From Geminicoccaceae bacterium (GTDB taxonomy: Bacteria; Pseudomonadota; Alphaproteobacteria; Geminicoccales; Geminicoccaceae): a stretch of 64,000 nt of DNA. Location: positions 310,001 through 374,000 of the forward strand of contig JANQPX010000020.1 in NCBI GenBank assembly GCA_028285265.1, read 5' to 3'. The position numbers and the translations under genes are program-made. Each line of letters starts with the position of its first letter. Positions within the stretch are counted from its first letter, which is position 1. The notes under the pieces were generated by a model. The model saw nothing but the letters and a program-made list of their open reading frames with translations, was not told the origin of the DNA and searched no databases. Positions 48,965-57,018 of this stretch are shown in pieces.

Positions 48965-50221
48965 TCAGGCAAGATGCACTGGCTTGATCACACCAGCAGC
49001 GAGCTCTCGACGGCAGGAGAGCGCCATGTCGCGAATGGTCCGGCAAATCTTTGACCGACGCCGGACTTCTGAGAGGGCAACACCGCGATTAACTGCTTCA
49101 ACGACCGTCCGCTCGTCATCTGCGAGATAGTGGTCGATGGTGTTGTCCAGCGCCTTGCTGCATTGGCGGATGCGGACATGTTCGTTAAAACGTCTGATGT
49201 ACCGGTTGAGCACGATCGAGACTGGAAGACTGTAAAGGCCCTCTTCCTTCAAGATATCGATCAGCCGACGCGTCTGCCGAATAGCTGGAACATTGAGCTG
49301 AGTGACCAGGTAGAGTTTATCTGTCATGTCCAGCACCATTTCGTGCCAGGAGGCGAGCGCTAGAGGTAGATCGATGACGACATAGTCAAACTCTTGCTGT
49401 GCCAGATCGATGATGCGCCCCACAGTTTCGGTGCGAAGCGCATCTAACGGCATCGCTTCGACGGGTGCTTGCAAAACCTCGAGACCGCTTTTGTGCTCGG
49501 TCATCGCATTGAGGAGGAGTGAGGTATCCAGCCGGGTGGGCTTTTGTACAATCTCAACCAAATCGGAACGCGGTTCGAGATCGAGATGAAGGGCAACATC
49601 CCCAAATTGCAGGTCAAAATCGAGAAGACCGACTCTTTTGGGCTCTTCCTTTCCTATCGGCTCGATCAAACTGAGCGCCAAATTGACGGCCAGAGTCGTT
49701 GCCCCCATGCCGCCCTTTGCTCGGCCCACCGTAATCACCTGACCGCCACTCGGACCACCGCCGCGGTTTTGTCGGACCTTACGCTTGGCGACATCAATCG
49801 CATCAAGCAAGCTTTGCTGGTCAAACGGTTGCGGGACGAAATCGTCGATACCATAGCGTACCAATTCGCGTACGCCTTGGGCGGTAATGGCCCCTGATGT
49901 CGCGATCACTGAAAGGCTGCCCTGGCGTTCGGCAATGATCTGCCGAAGCGGTACCAATTCGCTTGGATCCTCAATATCTAGATCGACCAAGAACATGTTT
50001 GCCCGCCTTAGACGATCAGCAAACTCCGGGCCTACCGACTTCAGGCTACCGACCTCAGTCTCGAGCGAAATGTCGCTCCGCTCCATCAAGAGCCCAGAGA
50101 GCGCATTCTTGGTCTCATTAGTCCGCGCCAGCGCCAGCATGGTGGTCACGATCGTCGCCAAGGTCAGCTCCCCCCTTTTTGTTTTTGATGGTTGATCGAC
50201 ATCACCCTGGTCCACCTTCAC
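48965..50221 (-). CDS. cpaE: CpaE/TadZ-type pilus assembly ATPase
   Basis: Receiver-like N-term; [21 protein letters not shown] (deviant Walker A), [17 protein letters not shown]. Confidence 0.92.
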   Translation of the reverse strand: MKVDQGDVDQPSKTKRGELTLATIVTTMLALARTNETKNALSGLLMERSDISLETEVGSLKSVGPEFADRLRRANMFLVDLDIEDPSELVPLRQIIAERQGSLSVIATSGAITAQGVRELVRYGIDDFVPQPFDQQSLLDAIDVAKRKVRQNRGGGPSGGQVITVGRAKGGMGATTLAVNLALSLIEPIGKEEPKRVGLLDFDLQFGDVALHLDLEPRSDLVEIVQKPTRLDTSLLLNAMTEHKSGLEVLQAPVEAMPLDALRTETVGRIIDLAQQEFDYVVIDLPLALASWHEMVLDMTDKLYLVTQLNVPAIRQTRRLIDILKEEGLYSLPVSIVLNRYIRRFNEHVRIRQCSKALDNTIDHYLADDERTVVEAVNRGVALSEVRRRSKICRTIRDMALSCRRELAAGVIKPVHLA

Positions 50222-50819
50222 TTAGGTCTTCCGCAGGGAGCGTCGCGCGCATGGGCGGCAAGATCAAATCACCGAATCCTGACCCGCCATAGAAGGTCTG
50301 AAGCAATGGCCCGAGCGGTGTGAAATACGGGACAGCAACGTCTCCAGTCAGCTCGACGGACACCAAAGGGACATAGGGCCCCCCCAAAAATCCGAGATTG
50401 GCAAAGCTATAGGTGAAGCTGATGTTTTCGGGTTCTATGCCCGCCGGCAGTAGGCCGCTGACGGCGTCAAAAATGTCGCCAAAGCTATCGCCAGTCGCGG
50501 ATGCGCCGGTGCAGGTGATCACTCCAGGATTTTCGCATAGGTCGAAAAACGATGCCGTACAACTCGTGCCAAAGGGAGAGGTTTTCGGAATGCCCGGTGT
50601 CCGGTCGTTGAAGATCGGAACGCCTGGGCAAATCGGTGGACGAACAACCGCGAACCTTGCGACAAGGTCCGTTGCCTTCTCTGCAAGGATCCAGCGAAGG
50701 TAGATCTGACCGAAGTCAATAACGGCCATGAGCATGACCAGAAAGAGTGGCAAAACCAGTGCAAACTCGACCAGCACACCACCGTCGTCGTTTTGTCGAA
50801 TATCAGCGCGCTGTGCCAT
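50202..50819 (-). CDS. TadE-like pseudopilin
   Basis: NDDGGVLVEFALVLPLFLVMLMAVIDFGQIYLRWILAEKA. Confidence 0.88.
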   Translation of the reverse strand: MAQRADIRQNDDGGVLVEFALVLPLFLVMLMAVIDFGQIYLRWILAEKATDLVARFAVVRPPICPGVPIFNDRTPGIPKTSPFGTSCTASFFDLCENPGVITCTGASATGDSFGDIFDAVSGLLPAGIEPENISFTYSFANLGFLGGPYVPLVSVELTGDVAVPYFTPLGPLLQTFYGGSGFGDLILPPMRATLPAEDLSEGGPG

Positions 50820-50822
50820 CGC

Positions 50823-51320
50823 TCACTCCCCGAGCCAACGCGTCTGATCGGCGACACTGAAGCTGACGGTATCACCGATATCAGGATCAAACAGCTTGAA
50901 CACCGGTGCAAACGGCAAGGGCAGGTCCACGTCAGCGATCGCCTGAACGATCACGGTGCAGGGGTCGGAGCGCAGCACGATCGGTATGGGGACATCAATG
51001 CTGTCGGATGTCCAGTTCGGCACCAGAGGTACACCGCCATTCAGTGAGCCGGTCGTTCCAAGGGTCTTTGCCGAATTGGTGACGTCTGTCAGCACATTCC
51101 CATTCAGATTGCAGGCATCATCGAAAAGAAGTGGGGTTCTGCTGATGTAACGCGTCGTGTCTCTTACCGCCTTGAGAGAGATTTGATGGCGCCAGAACAA
51201 GTTTCCGCCCTCAATGATCAGCGCGACCATGACCATGAAGGGAAGGATGAGCACCGCCATCTCGGCGAGCGGCCCACCGCGTTCGTCGTCGAACAGGGAT
51301 GTCATCAATGATCCGATCAT
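50823..51320 (-). CDS. TadE-like pseudopilin
   Basis: DDERGGPLAEMAVLILPFMVMVALIIEGGNLFWRHQISLKAV. Confidence 0.85.
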   Translation of the reverse strand: MIGSLMTSLFDDERGGPLAEMAVLILPFMVMVALIIEGGNLFWRHQISLKAVRDTTRYISRTPLLFDDACNLNGNVLTDVTNSAKTLGTTGSLNGGVPLVPNWTSDSIDVPIPIVLRSDPCTVIVQAIADVDLPLPFAPVFKLFDPDIGDTVSFSVADQTRWLGE

Positions 51321-51323
51321 CGG

Positions 51324-52850
51324 CTAGCGCACGAGATGCACGACATCGCGGATGTCGCCGTTGCCTAGACCTTCAGACTGCGGTGTGAGCGACTGAACTT
51401 CTTCTGCCCAAAGCCCAACCACATTATTGCCGTTGGTGAGCTCTGCAGGTTCGGTCATGAAGAGTTGAACGAAGTCCAGCACCGGCACGCCTTCGACCAA
51501 TCCTCGAATGGGTAGCCCCTGGCTCTGGCTGCAGTCGATGACCGCGGCGTTCAACAAACGCCGCTCTGCCGATTCGGAAGTGGGCTGGCCTCCACCGAAG
51601 TGACAGGTGGGTGCGCCGGTCTCGACGCTTGTCAGTTTTTGCAGAGCCCGTCCCGCCGCCGGCGCCTGATCAACCTCAACCTGATAGAGCTCAAAACGCG
51701 TTGCGGCTTGGGGGCGCGGTGTGCCGTGATTCACCGCCCAATAGTCGTCCAGTTCGCTAGCGGTAATACCAACGCCGAGATTGGAACCAGTATCGCTACA
51801 GATACCACTGGGCTCGAAGCAGGCGTCACGTGGAAGCGCTACCGAGCGCTCATCGTCGGCAAGTTCGCCAAGATTCGTGACATTGCCGTCTCCGAGCCCA
51901 CCGATACAGGCGCCACCACCGGGGTCGGCGATAGCCTTGGTCACACTCGGTGCCGGCGCGAACCGAGCATCATTCTGGGCGCCAGCGAGCTGCGAGAGAT
52001 AGATATCAAAACGGGTGTTGAGGCCGCCCGCCACTTGGCTTGCACTGACGGTGTTGACGATCGTGACACCTGTCGGATCATAGCAGCGGGTCACATTCTG
52101 GGTGATTCCGGTGATGCAACCCACGACAGCTCCGCCAGCCGTGCCCGGATTGCCGCAAGTGCTGCCAGGCTCGAAGTTGTTGGCGAGCAGACCAAAGCTA
52201 CCGGGCTGCCAACGCGCATCCATTTTCAAATGGATCATACGACCTGGCACAGGCTGATAGGCGGCTCCATCTGGCGCACAGTAAGTTAGGGGCGTGATCG
52301 AGCACGCGAAGCGCTTTCGGCCGGCGATCGCGCGCGCCGTTACGACACCATCAGCGATCTCCGTACTGAAAAGGGTATTGATTACGCCAGCAAAGACATT
52401 GGTTACCGTTCTCGGCGTGAGCTCGATCTCGATATAGAGTGCTTCGCGATCGCTGTTGGTCACATCGACCAAATCTTCGGCATCGTCATCCGGAACGCTC
52501 GCATAGAATGTGATGGCGACGTCCCCACCATCCAGGACATTATCTCCGACAGTGAATGTCTGGACGTCGTTGAAGTTGCCGCCATCGACGATTGCCTCTG
52601 CCTCAGCAATTGCCCCCGGCTCGCCATCGAGTTCACCTGCTGCAGCAAGAGCGAGGTGGTCAGCAAAGGATTGAAGCTCCGTCGCCGCATTGACGGTGCG
52701 CCCGATATCCCAAATCAGAGCGAGAAAGCCGAAGATCAGCCCAAGGGACACGGCAAAGAGCACCAAAATGGCGCCTCGCTCGTCAGTCTTGAGCGATCCG
52801 ACCTTTACAACCATCATCTTCACGAGGCGCCTCATGACCCGATCACTCAT
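51324..52850 (-). CDS. TadG-like pilus assembly protein
   Basis: DERGAILVLFAVSLGLIFGFLALIWDIGRTVNAATELQSFADHLALAAAGELDG; ATG 52850 overlaps preceding gene's stop. Confidence 0.87.
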   Translation of the reverse strand: MSDRVMRRLVKMMVVKVGSLKTDERGAILVLFAVSLGLIFGFLALIWDIGRTVNAATELQSFADHLALAAAGELDGEPGAIAEAEAIVDGGNFNDVQTFTVGDNVLDGGDVAITFYASVPDDDAEDLVDVTNSDREALYIEIELTPRTVTNVFAGVINTLFSTEIADGVVTARAIAGRKRFACSITPLTYCAPDGAAYQPVPGRMIHLKMDARWQPGSFGLLANNFEPGSTCGNPGTAGGAVVGCITGITQNVTRCYDPTGVTIVNTVSASQVAGGLNTRFDIYLSQLAGAQNDARFAPAPSVTKAIADPGGGACIGGLGDGNVTNLGELADDERSVALPRDACFEPSGICSDTGSNLGVGITASELDDYWAVNHGTPRPQAATRFELYQVEVDQAPAAGRALQKLTSVETGAPTCHFGGGQPTSESAERRLLNAAVIDCSQSQGLPIRGLVEGVPVLDFVQLFMTEPAELTNGNNVVGLWAEEVQSLTPQSEGLGNGDIRDVVHLVR

Positions 52851-53118
52851 CTCGCGTATAGACTTTGGCTGGCTTCTCGACCCGATCAGTCTGATAGCGG
52901 CCGACAGCAACAGCACGACGCTCACCTGGCGCTGGACCCAGTGACCTGACCTCGCCCTCGTCAGCAATGATCTGCGCCGTCATGTTGCTCTTGACCGCCA
53001 GGCCGAAGTCATTGGGTAGCGTGGAGTGCCCACCGATCGGTGGTGCTTCAGCACAAGCCGTGAAGGAAACGGCAACAAGAAGATAGAACAGTCGACAGGT
53101 CATTTGCGGCTCCGTCAT
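52843..53118 (-). CDS. Short CpaD-like lipoprotein
   Basis: Lipobox VSFTAC; NDFGLAVKSNMTAQIIADEG resembles CpaD C-terminal FGxAVxxNxAAQI; sits between secretin and TadG genes. Confidence 0.65.
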   Translation of the reverse strand: MTEPQMTCRLFYLLVAVSFTACAEAPPIGGHSTLPNDFGLAVKSNMTAQIIADEGEVRSLGPAPGERRAVAVGRYQTDRVEKPAKVYTRDE

Positions 53119-54701
53119 TTCAAAATGTAACCGTAGGGACCGACGATTCCAGCAGCATCGACGAGACCTGGCGGTGGCGCTTCTCGATGTCCGTCACCTT
53201 CAGTCTTGCCCATCAGGAAGAGCTCGGCCTGGGTTGGCGCATCAAACAACTCCGCAGGCGTGAGCAACGATCCCGGCCGGACTGGACGGACCAAATGTGG
53301 CGTGACGATCACGACCAGTTCGGTCTGCCCTGTTCGCCATGCAGAGCTTCGAAAGAGCGTTCCGAGTACCGGCACGTCACCAAGGATTGGGAATTGACGT
53401 ACGGCATCTTCGAAGTTTTCTTGCAGCAGACCTGCGATAGCGAAACTTTGACCATCACCAAGCTCGATCGTGGTCTCTGCTCGACGCACCTTAAGCCCAG
53501 GGATGACGAGATCGTCAGCCAAGATCGAGGTGTTTGGATCGATCTCACTGACCTCGGTAAAGAGCTCCAAGTTGATGAAGTCACTCGCGAGGACGGTTGG
53601 CGTGAACGAAAGACTGACTCCGAACTCTTTAAACTCGATTGTGATCTCAACCCCTTCGTCGTCCTGATCTCGGCCAACAGGAATGGGAAACTCGCCCCCC
53701 GCGAGAAATTCAGCACTGTCACCGGAAAGGGCGATCAGATTGGGCTCGGCAAGAGTCTTGATCACCCCCTTGTCTTCGAGCGTATCTAAGATGAGGTCGA
53801 GTGAGAGATCGCCGATAGTCGCCGCTAGATCGGCGACGGCGAAACTAGCGGGATTGAGCGTCGGCCCATCGCCGGTAATCAGCGATGTCTGGACATCACT
53901 ACCATTGACCTCGAACGCATTGGTGAATCCAAGCTGTTTCACGACCGAGCGTTCGACTTCGGCGAAGCGCACAGCCAGCATGACCTGCTGACTGCCCGTT
54001 ACCTCGACAAGATTGGTGACTCGGTCTGGTGCAAAGCGGTTGGCGATTGCCAGGGCCCTGTCGAGTGCCGCTGCGCTCGCGACCTGACCACTAAGGACCA
54101 AGCCATCATGGGCTGGCCTGACTTCAAAGCGCTGCCCAGGTACCAACTCATGAAGCTGCTTTTTGAGCTCATCAAGATTAAAACTGACGACGAGATCCAC
54201 CACCGCCATAACCTCGCCACGCTCCCCTGTGACGGTGAGACTTGTGGTGCCGAACGCTTTACCAAAGACATAGATGGAGCTCGTGTTCAGCGGAACGACA
54301 TCTGCGATTTCCGGATTACCAATCGAGACTTCACCAAAGCTGCCATCAAGGTGGATAACCTGGCTCATGTTAATCGGCACGAGAACAGTACCGGAGTGCA
54401 AATCGCTTGGCAGCAAAAGCGATTGCTGTCTCTGCCGTACTGTCGCCTGATCGGCAGCGATGACAGCACCGGGAGCTGCTCCTGAACCTGATGGCTCAGC
54501 TTGAAGCGCCGGTGGCAACCGACTGAGCGTACCATCATTCAACAGGTCGCTTGACAGCCCACCCAATTGGGAAAGCGTCGGCCGTCTGTCCTCTGGCTCG
54601 CTGGCCAAGCTTGTCATGCTGTGGAGCAGAGCAAGGATCAGCACACCCGCGAGGCAAAAGTTGAAGGTCAAGCGATCGTAGAGGCGCGAAGCTACCGGCA
54701 T
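53115..54701 (-). CDS. cpaC: Tad secretin
   Basis: SQVIHLDGSFGEVSIGNPEIADVVPLNTSSIYVFGKAFGTTSLTV, secretin core LAEPNLIALSGDSAEFLAGGEFPIPV, LPILGDVPVLGTLFRS-like QFPILGDVPVLGTLFRS. Confidence 0.95.
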   Translation of the reverse strand: MPVASRLYDRLTFNFCLAGVLILALLHSMTSLASEPEDRRPTLSQLGGLSSDLLNDGTLSRLPPALQAEPSGSGAAPGAVIAADQATVRQRQQSLLLPSDLHSGTVLVPINMSQVIHLDGSFGEVSIGNPEIADVVPLNTSSIYVFGKAFGTTSLTVTGERGEVMAVVDLVVSFNLDELKKQLHELVPGQRFEVRPAHDGLVLSGQVASAAALDRALAIANRFAPDRVTNLVEVTGSQQVMLAVRFAEVERSVVKQLGFTNAFEVNGSDVQTSLITGDGPTLNPASFAVADLAATIGDLSLDLILDTLEDKGVIKTLAEPNLIALSGDSAEFLAGGEFPIPVGRDQDDEGVEITIEFKEFGVSLSFTPTVLASDFINLELFTEVSEIDPNTSILADDLVIPGLKVRRAETTIELGDGQSFAIAGLLQENFEDAVRQFPILGDVPVLGTLFRSSAWRTGQTELVVIVTPHLVRPVRPGSLLTPAELFDAPTQAELFLMGKTEGDGHREAPPPGLVDAAGIVGPYGYILK

Positions 54702-54782
54702 CGGCCAAGTCCATCAGCAAGGGTTGAAGCGCGAATTCAGCGAGTCGACGTTAGTTTGAAGGCATGAAGACCATCGGGAAGG

Positions 54783-55580
54783 CTAGCCGCTTGGTACTTC
54801 GACCGTCGATCGCTGACCACGGCGATTGACAACAATCTCCGGCAAGCGTGCCTTGACCGGCCGGGGCTCGGCTTTAGCCGTCTCCGTCAGATCGTCTACG
54901 CTAATACTCTGAAGTTCGAGCCGATCAGCCGCATCAATATGGCGAAGGCTAAGGCTCAGGGTGCCTGCTTGTTGCGCCAGCGCCAGCCTTTGCGCATTCG
55001 CCGGGCTTACCTGAACGGTCACGGTCCTGATGCTGTTCGACTCTTGTGTGCGCTTTTTACCTTTCTGGTCGATGCCGAGCACCTCGACGTCCTGCAGTAG
55101 AGTCGACGTCACCAATTGTTGCTCGACATTTCTAGTCAACGTGAGATCGATCCGATCAGAAGGCGCGATTAAGCCCGCGACACCGGTGACATCGTTGACC
55201 CTTATGGTCATTGCGCGCATGGATGGGTCAATCTGTTGGGTGATCGATACCAGCTCGCCATAGTCAGAGATTTTCGACTCGAAGAGAATATCGCCTTTAG
55301 CGAGGGGCAACTTGGCCCGTCTTTCTTTCCCCTCGACCTCACTGATCACTTGACTGAGGGAAGAGAATGAACCGTTCGGCACAGCATGAATTGGCCATGA
55401 CTGGACTGCCAACATGTCAGCACTCATCACTTCGCCAAAGGCAACGTCGTCAACAACCACGACAACATCGCGCAAAGCTTGTTGCGCACCGGGCGTCTTA
55501 ATGAAGAGCTGAACGTAGACGACGGCACTCCCGGCGACGCAAACGCCGAGCAGTACGGTTAGGAGAGAACGAAGGCGCAT
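54783..55580 (-). CDS. cpaB: CpaB/RcpC-type pilus assembly protein (SAF domain)
   Basis: VVVVDDVAFGEVMSADMLAVQSWPIHAVPNGSF, MTIRVNDVTGVAGLIAPSDRIDLTLTR. Confidence 0.92.
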   Translation of the reverse strand: MRLRSLLTVLLGVCVAGSAVVYVQLFIKTPGAQQALRDVVVVVDDVAFGEVMSADMLAVQSWPIHAVPNGSFSSLSQVISEVEGKERRAKLPLAKGDILFESKISDYGELVSITQQIDPSMRAMTIRVNDVTGVAGLIAPSDRIDLTLTRNVEQQLVTSTLLQDVEVLGIDQKGKKRTQESNSIRTVTVQVSPANAQRLALAQQAGTLSLSLRHIDAADRLELQSISVDDLTETAKAEPRPVKARLPEIVVNRRGQRSTVEVPSG

Positions 55581-55634
55581 CGACTTCTCCCGTCGAACGA
55601 GTGAATACCAAGTGAAAAGAGGTCAATGAGAAGC

Positions 55635-55662
55635 GACGGCTTGCTTGAACGAACAAGCCGTC
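55635..55662 (-). other. Hairpin GACGGCTTG-N10-CAAGCCGTC between flp and cpaB
   Basis: Perfect 9-bp arms, 16 bp downstream of the flp stop on the minus strand. Confidence 0.65.
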
Positions 55663-55677
55663 ACTCTCAATAAGCGC

Positions 55678-55875
55678 TTACGGCGCTGCACCTGTGGCAA
55701 GAACCCCGACTGAAGTGGCGACGGCGTCGAAGATCGTCGTAAGTTCGGGTCCGATGGCGCTGACCGCGGTCACCGTGCCGGCGATCAGGACAGCGAAAAT
55801 AACGGCATATTCGACAAGCGCCGCGCCCTTCTCGTCCCGTGCGTATTGCTTGATTAGGCTGGCCAAGAGAGACAT
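55678..55875 (-). CDS. flp: Flp-family type IVb pilin
   Basis: DEKGAALVEYAVIFAVLIAGTVTAVSAIG; ATG 55875 with GGAGGA RBS. Confidence 0.95.
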   Translation of the reverse strand: MSLLASLIKQYARDEKGAALVEYAVIFAVLIAGTVTAVSAIGPELTTIFDAVATSVGVLATGAAP

Positions 55876-55929
55876 GGAATTCCTCCGATGCATTCTCGTT
55901 TGAGGGGAACGCGGCGGAACGTAAGGCAA

Positions 55930-56052
55930 TCCAATCCGCGACTGACGCGTTTATAATACGAAAGATATTAAACTATAAAATTATTTAAATGTGCCAAAAA
56001 TCTATCTTTATGGGATAAGCTCAAACAAATTATAACTTTTAGGCGAATAAGC
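55930..56052. promoter_or_regulatory. AT-rich divergent intergenic region between flp and LuxR-type regulator
   Basis: Markedly AT-rich stretch (e.g. gatattaaactataaaattatttaaatg) in otherwise GC-rich DNA between divergent genes. Confidence 0.5.
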
Positions 56053-57018
56053 GTGACATTTTTAACACACTTAGCGCTTTTGCGTTATACGCGAAAAAAT
56101 CGTGTCTTTTGTGACTTGAGCGTTGGTTTTTTCCCGACTATCCAAATCGCTATGGGAGAGTGCTGCTCCCGAGAAATCAAGAGCGACGGAGTCAACGCCT
56201 TGGCCATCCATACCGGAAACCACGCCGATGTTTTTACTGCTCTCGATCGCGCCTACGGGCTGATTGATGGCTCTACCTCCTGGCCAGATTGCCTGGAGGC
56301 CCTCACAGATATGCCCGGCCTCGATGTCGCCAAACTCATGCTTTATGATTGCGGCCGTTGCCAAAGCCGGATCGTCGAGGCAGCGGGCATCGAAGCGGAC
56401 AGAGGAAGGCTCTTACAAAATCAGGGGATCGATGAAGCGCTTTGGCGTTCAACGCCGGGAGCGATCTGGCAACCTTCTAGAAACGGCGAACGGCAAGCAC
56501 CTGATTATCGCCTCCTCGGCTATTCGGTGCTTGATCGCGACAGCCTCCACATTCTCTACCTCGAGTGCCTAGGTGCCCGAGTGGAAGCGAGCCAGGCGCT
56601 CAATAGCCGCCATCTGTTGCAAACTGTCTTACCCCACCTTCATCGAGCCTGCCGTCTGCATCGTTCGATCACTGGAGATGACCTCAGTAGATTTGCAGCG
56701 CCCGATCTGAAGGAACCTGTCGCGGCCGCCGGTCTTCCGATCGAACTTCGTCTACGTCGTCGCTTCAAACTCTCCAAAGCTGAAGCCAGGGTCGCTACAC
56801 TCTTGGCTGATGGCCTTTCGCCACGCATGATTGCCGAGCGTCTCAACGTATCGATTCATACCGTTCGGAGCCAACTCCAGGCGATCTTCAGTAAGACCGA
56901 TACATCGCGGCAGGCCGAGCTCACCAGCCTCATTCTCAAGGAAACGGAGATCCCGAGGGCCGTCTGCCAGACAGGACCCGTTCGTATTGATCATGGCGAG
57001 CGGTCGCCATGTCCCTAA
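56053..57018 (+). CDS. LuxR-type helix-turn-helix regulator
   Basis: C-term LSKAEARVATLLADGLSPRMIAERLNVSIHTVRSQLQAIFSKTDTSRQAELTSLIL; start GTG 56053 or ATG 56152 uncertain. Confidence 0.85.
   Translation: MTFLTHLALLRYTRKNRVFCDLSVGFFPTIQIAMGECCSREIKSDGVNALAIHTGNHADVFTALDRAYGLIDGSTSWPDCLEALTDMPGLDVAKLMLYDCGRCQSRIVEAAGIEADRGRLLQNQGIDEALWRSTPGAIWQPSRNGERQAPDYRLLGYSVLDRDSLHILYLECLGARVEASQALNSRHLLQTVLPHLHRACRLHRSITGDDLSRFAAPDLKEPVAAAGLPIELRLRRRFKLSKAEARVATLLADGLSPRMIAERLNVSIHTVRSQLQAIFSKTDTSRQAELTSLILKETEIPRAVCQTGPVRIDHGERSPCP

Noticed and set aside
51600-52289. 229-aa plus-strand ORF within tadG
   Set aside because: Antisense to the Tad operon, no identifiable motif
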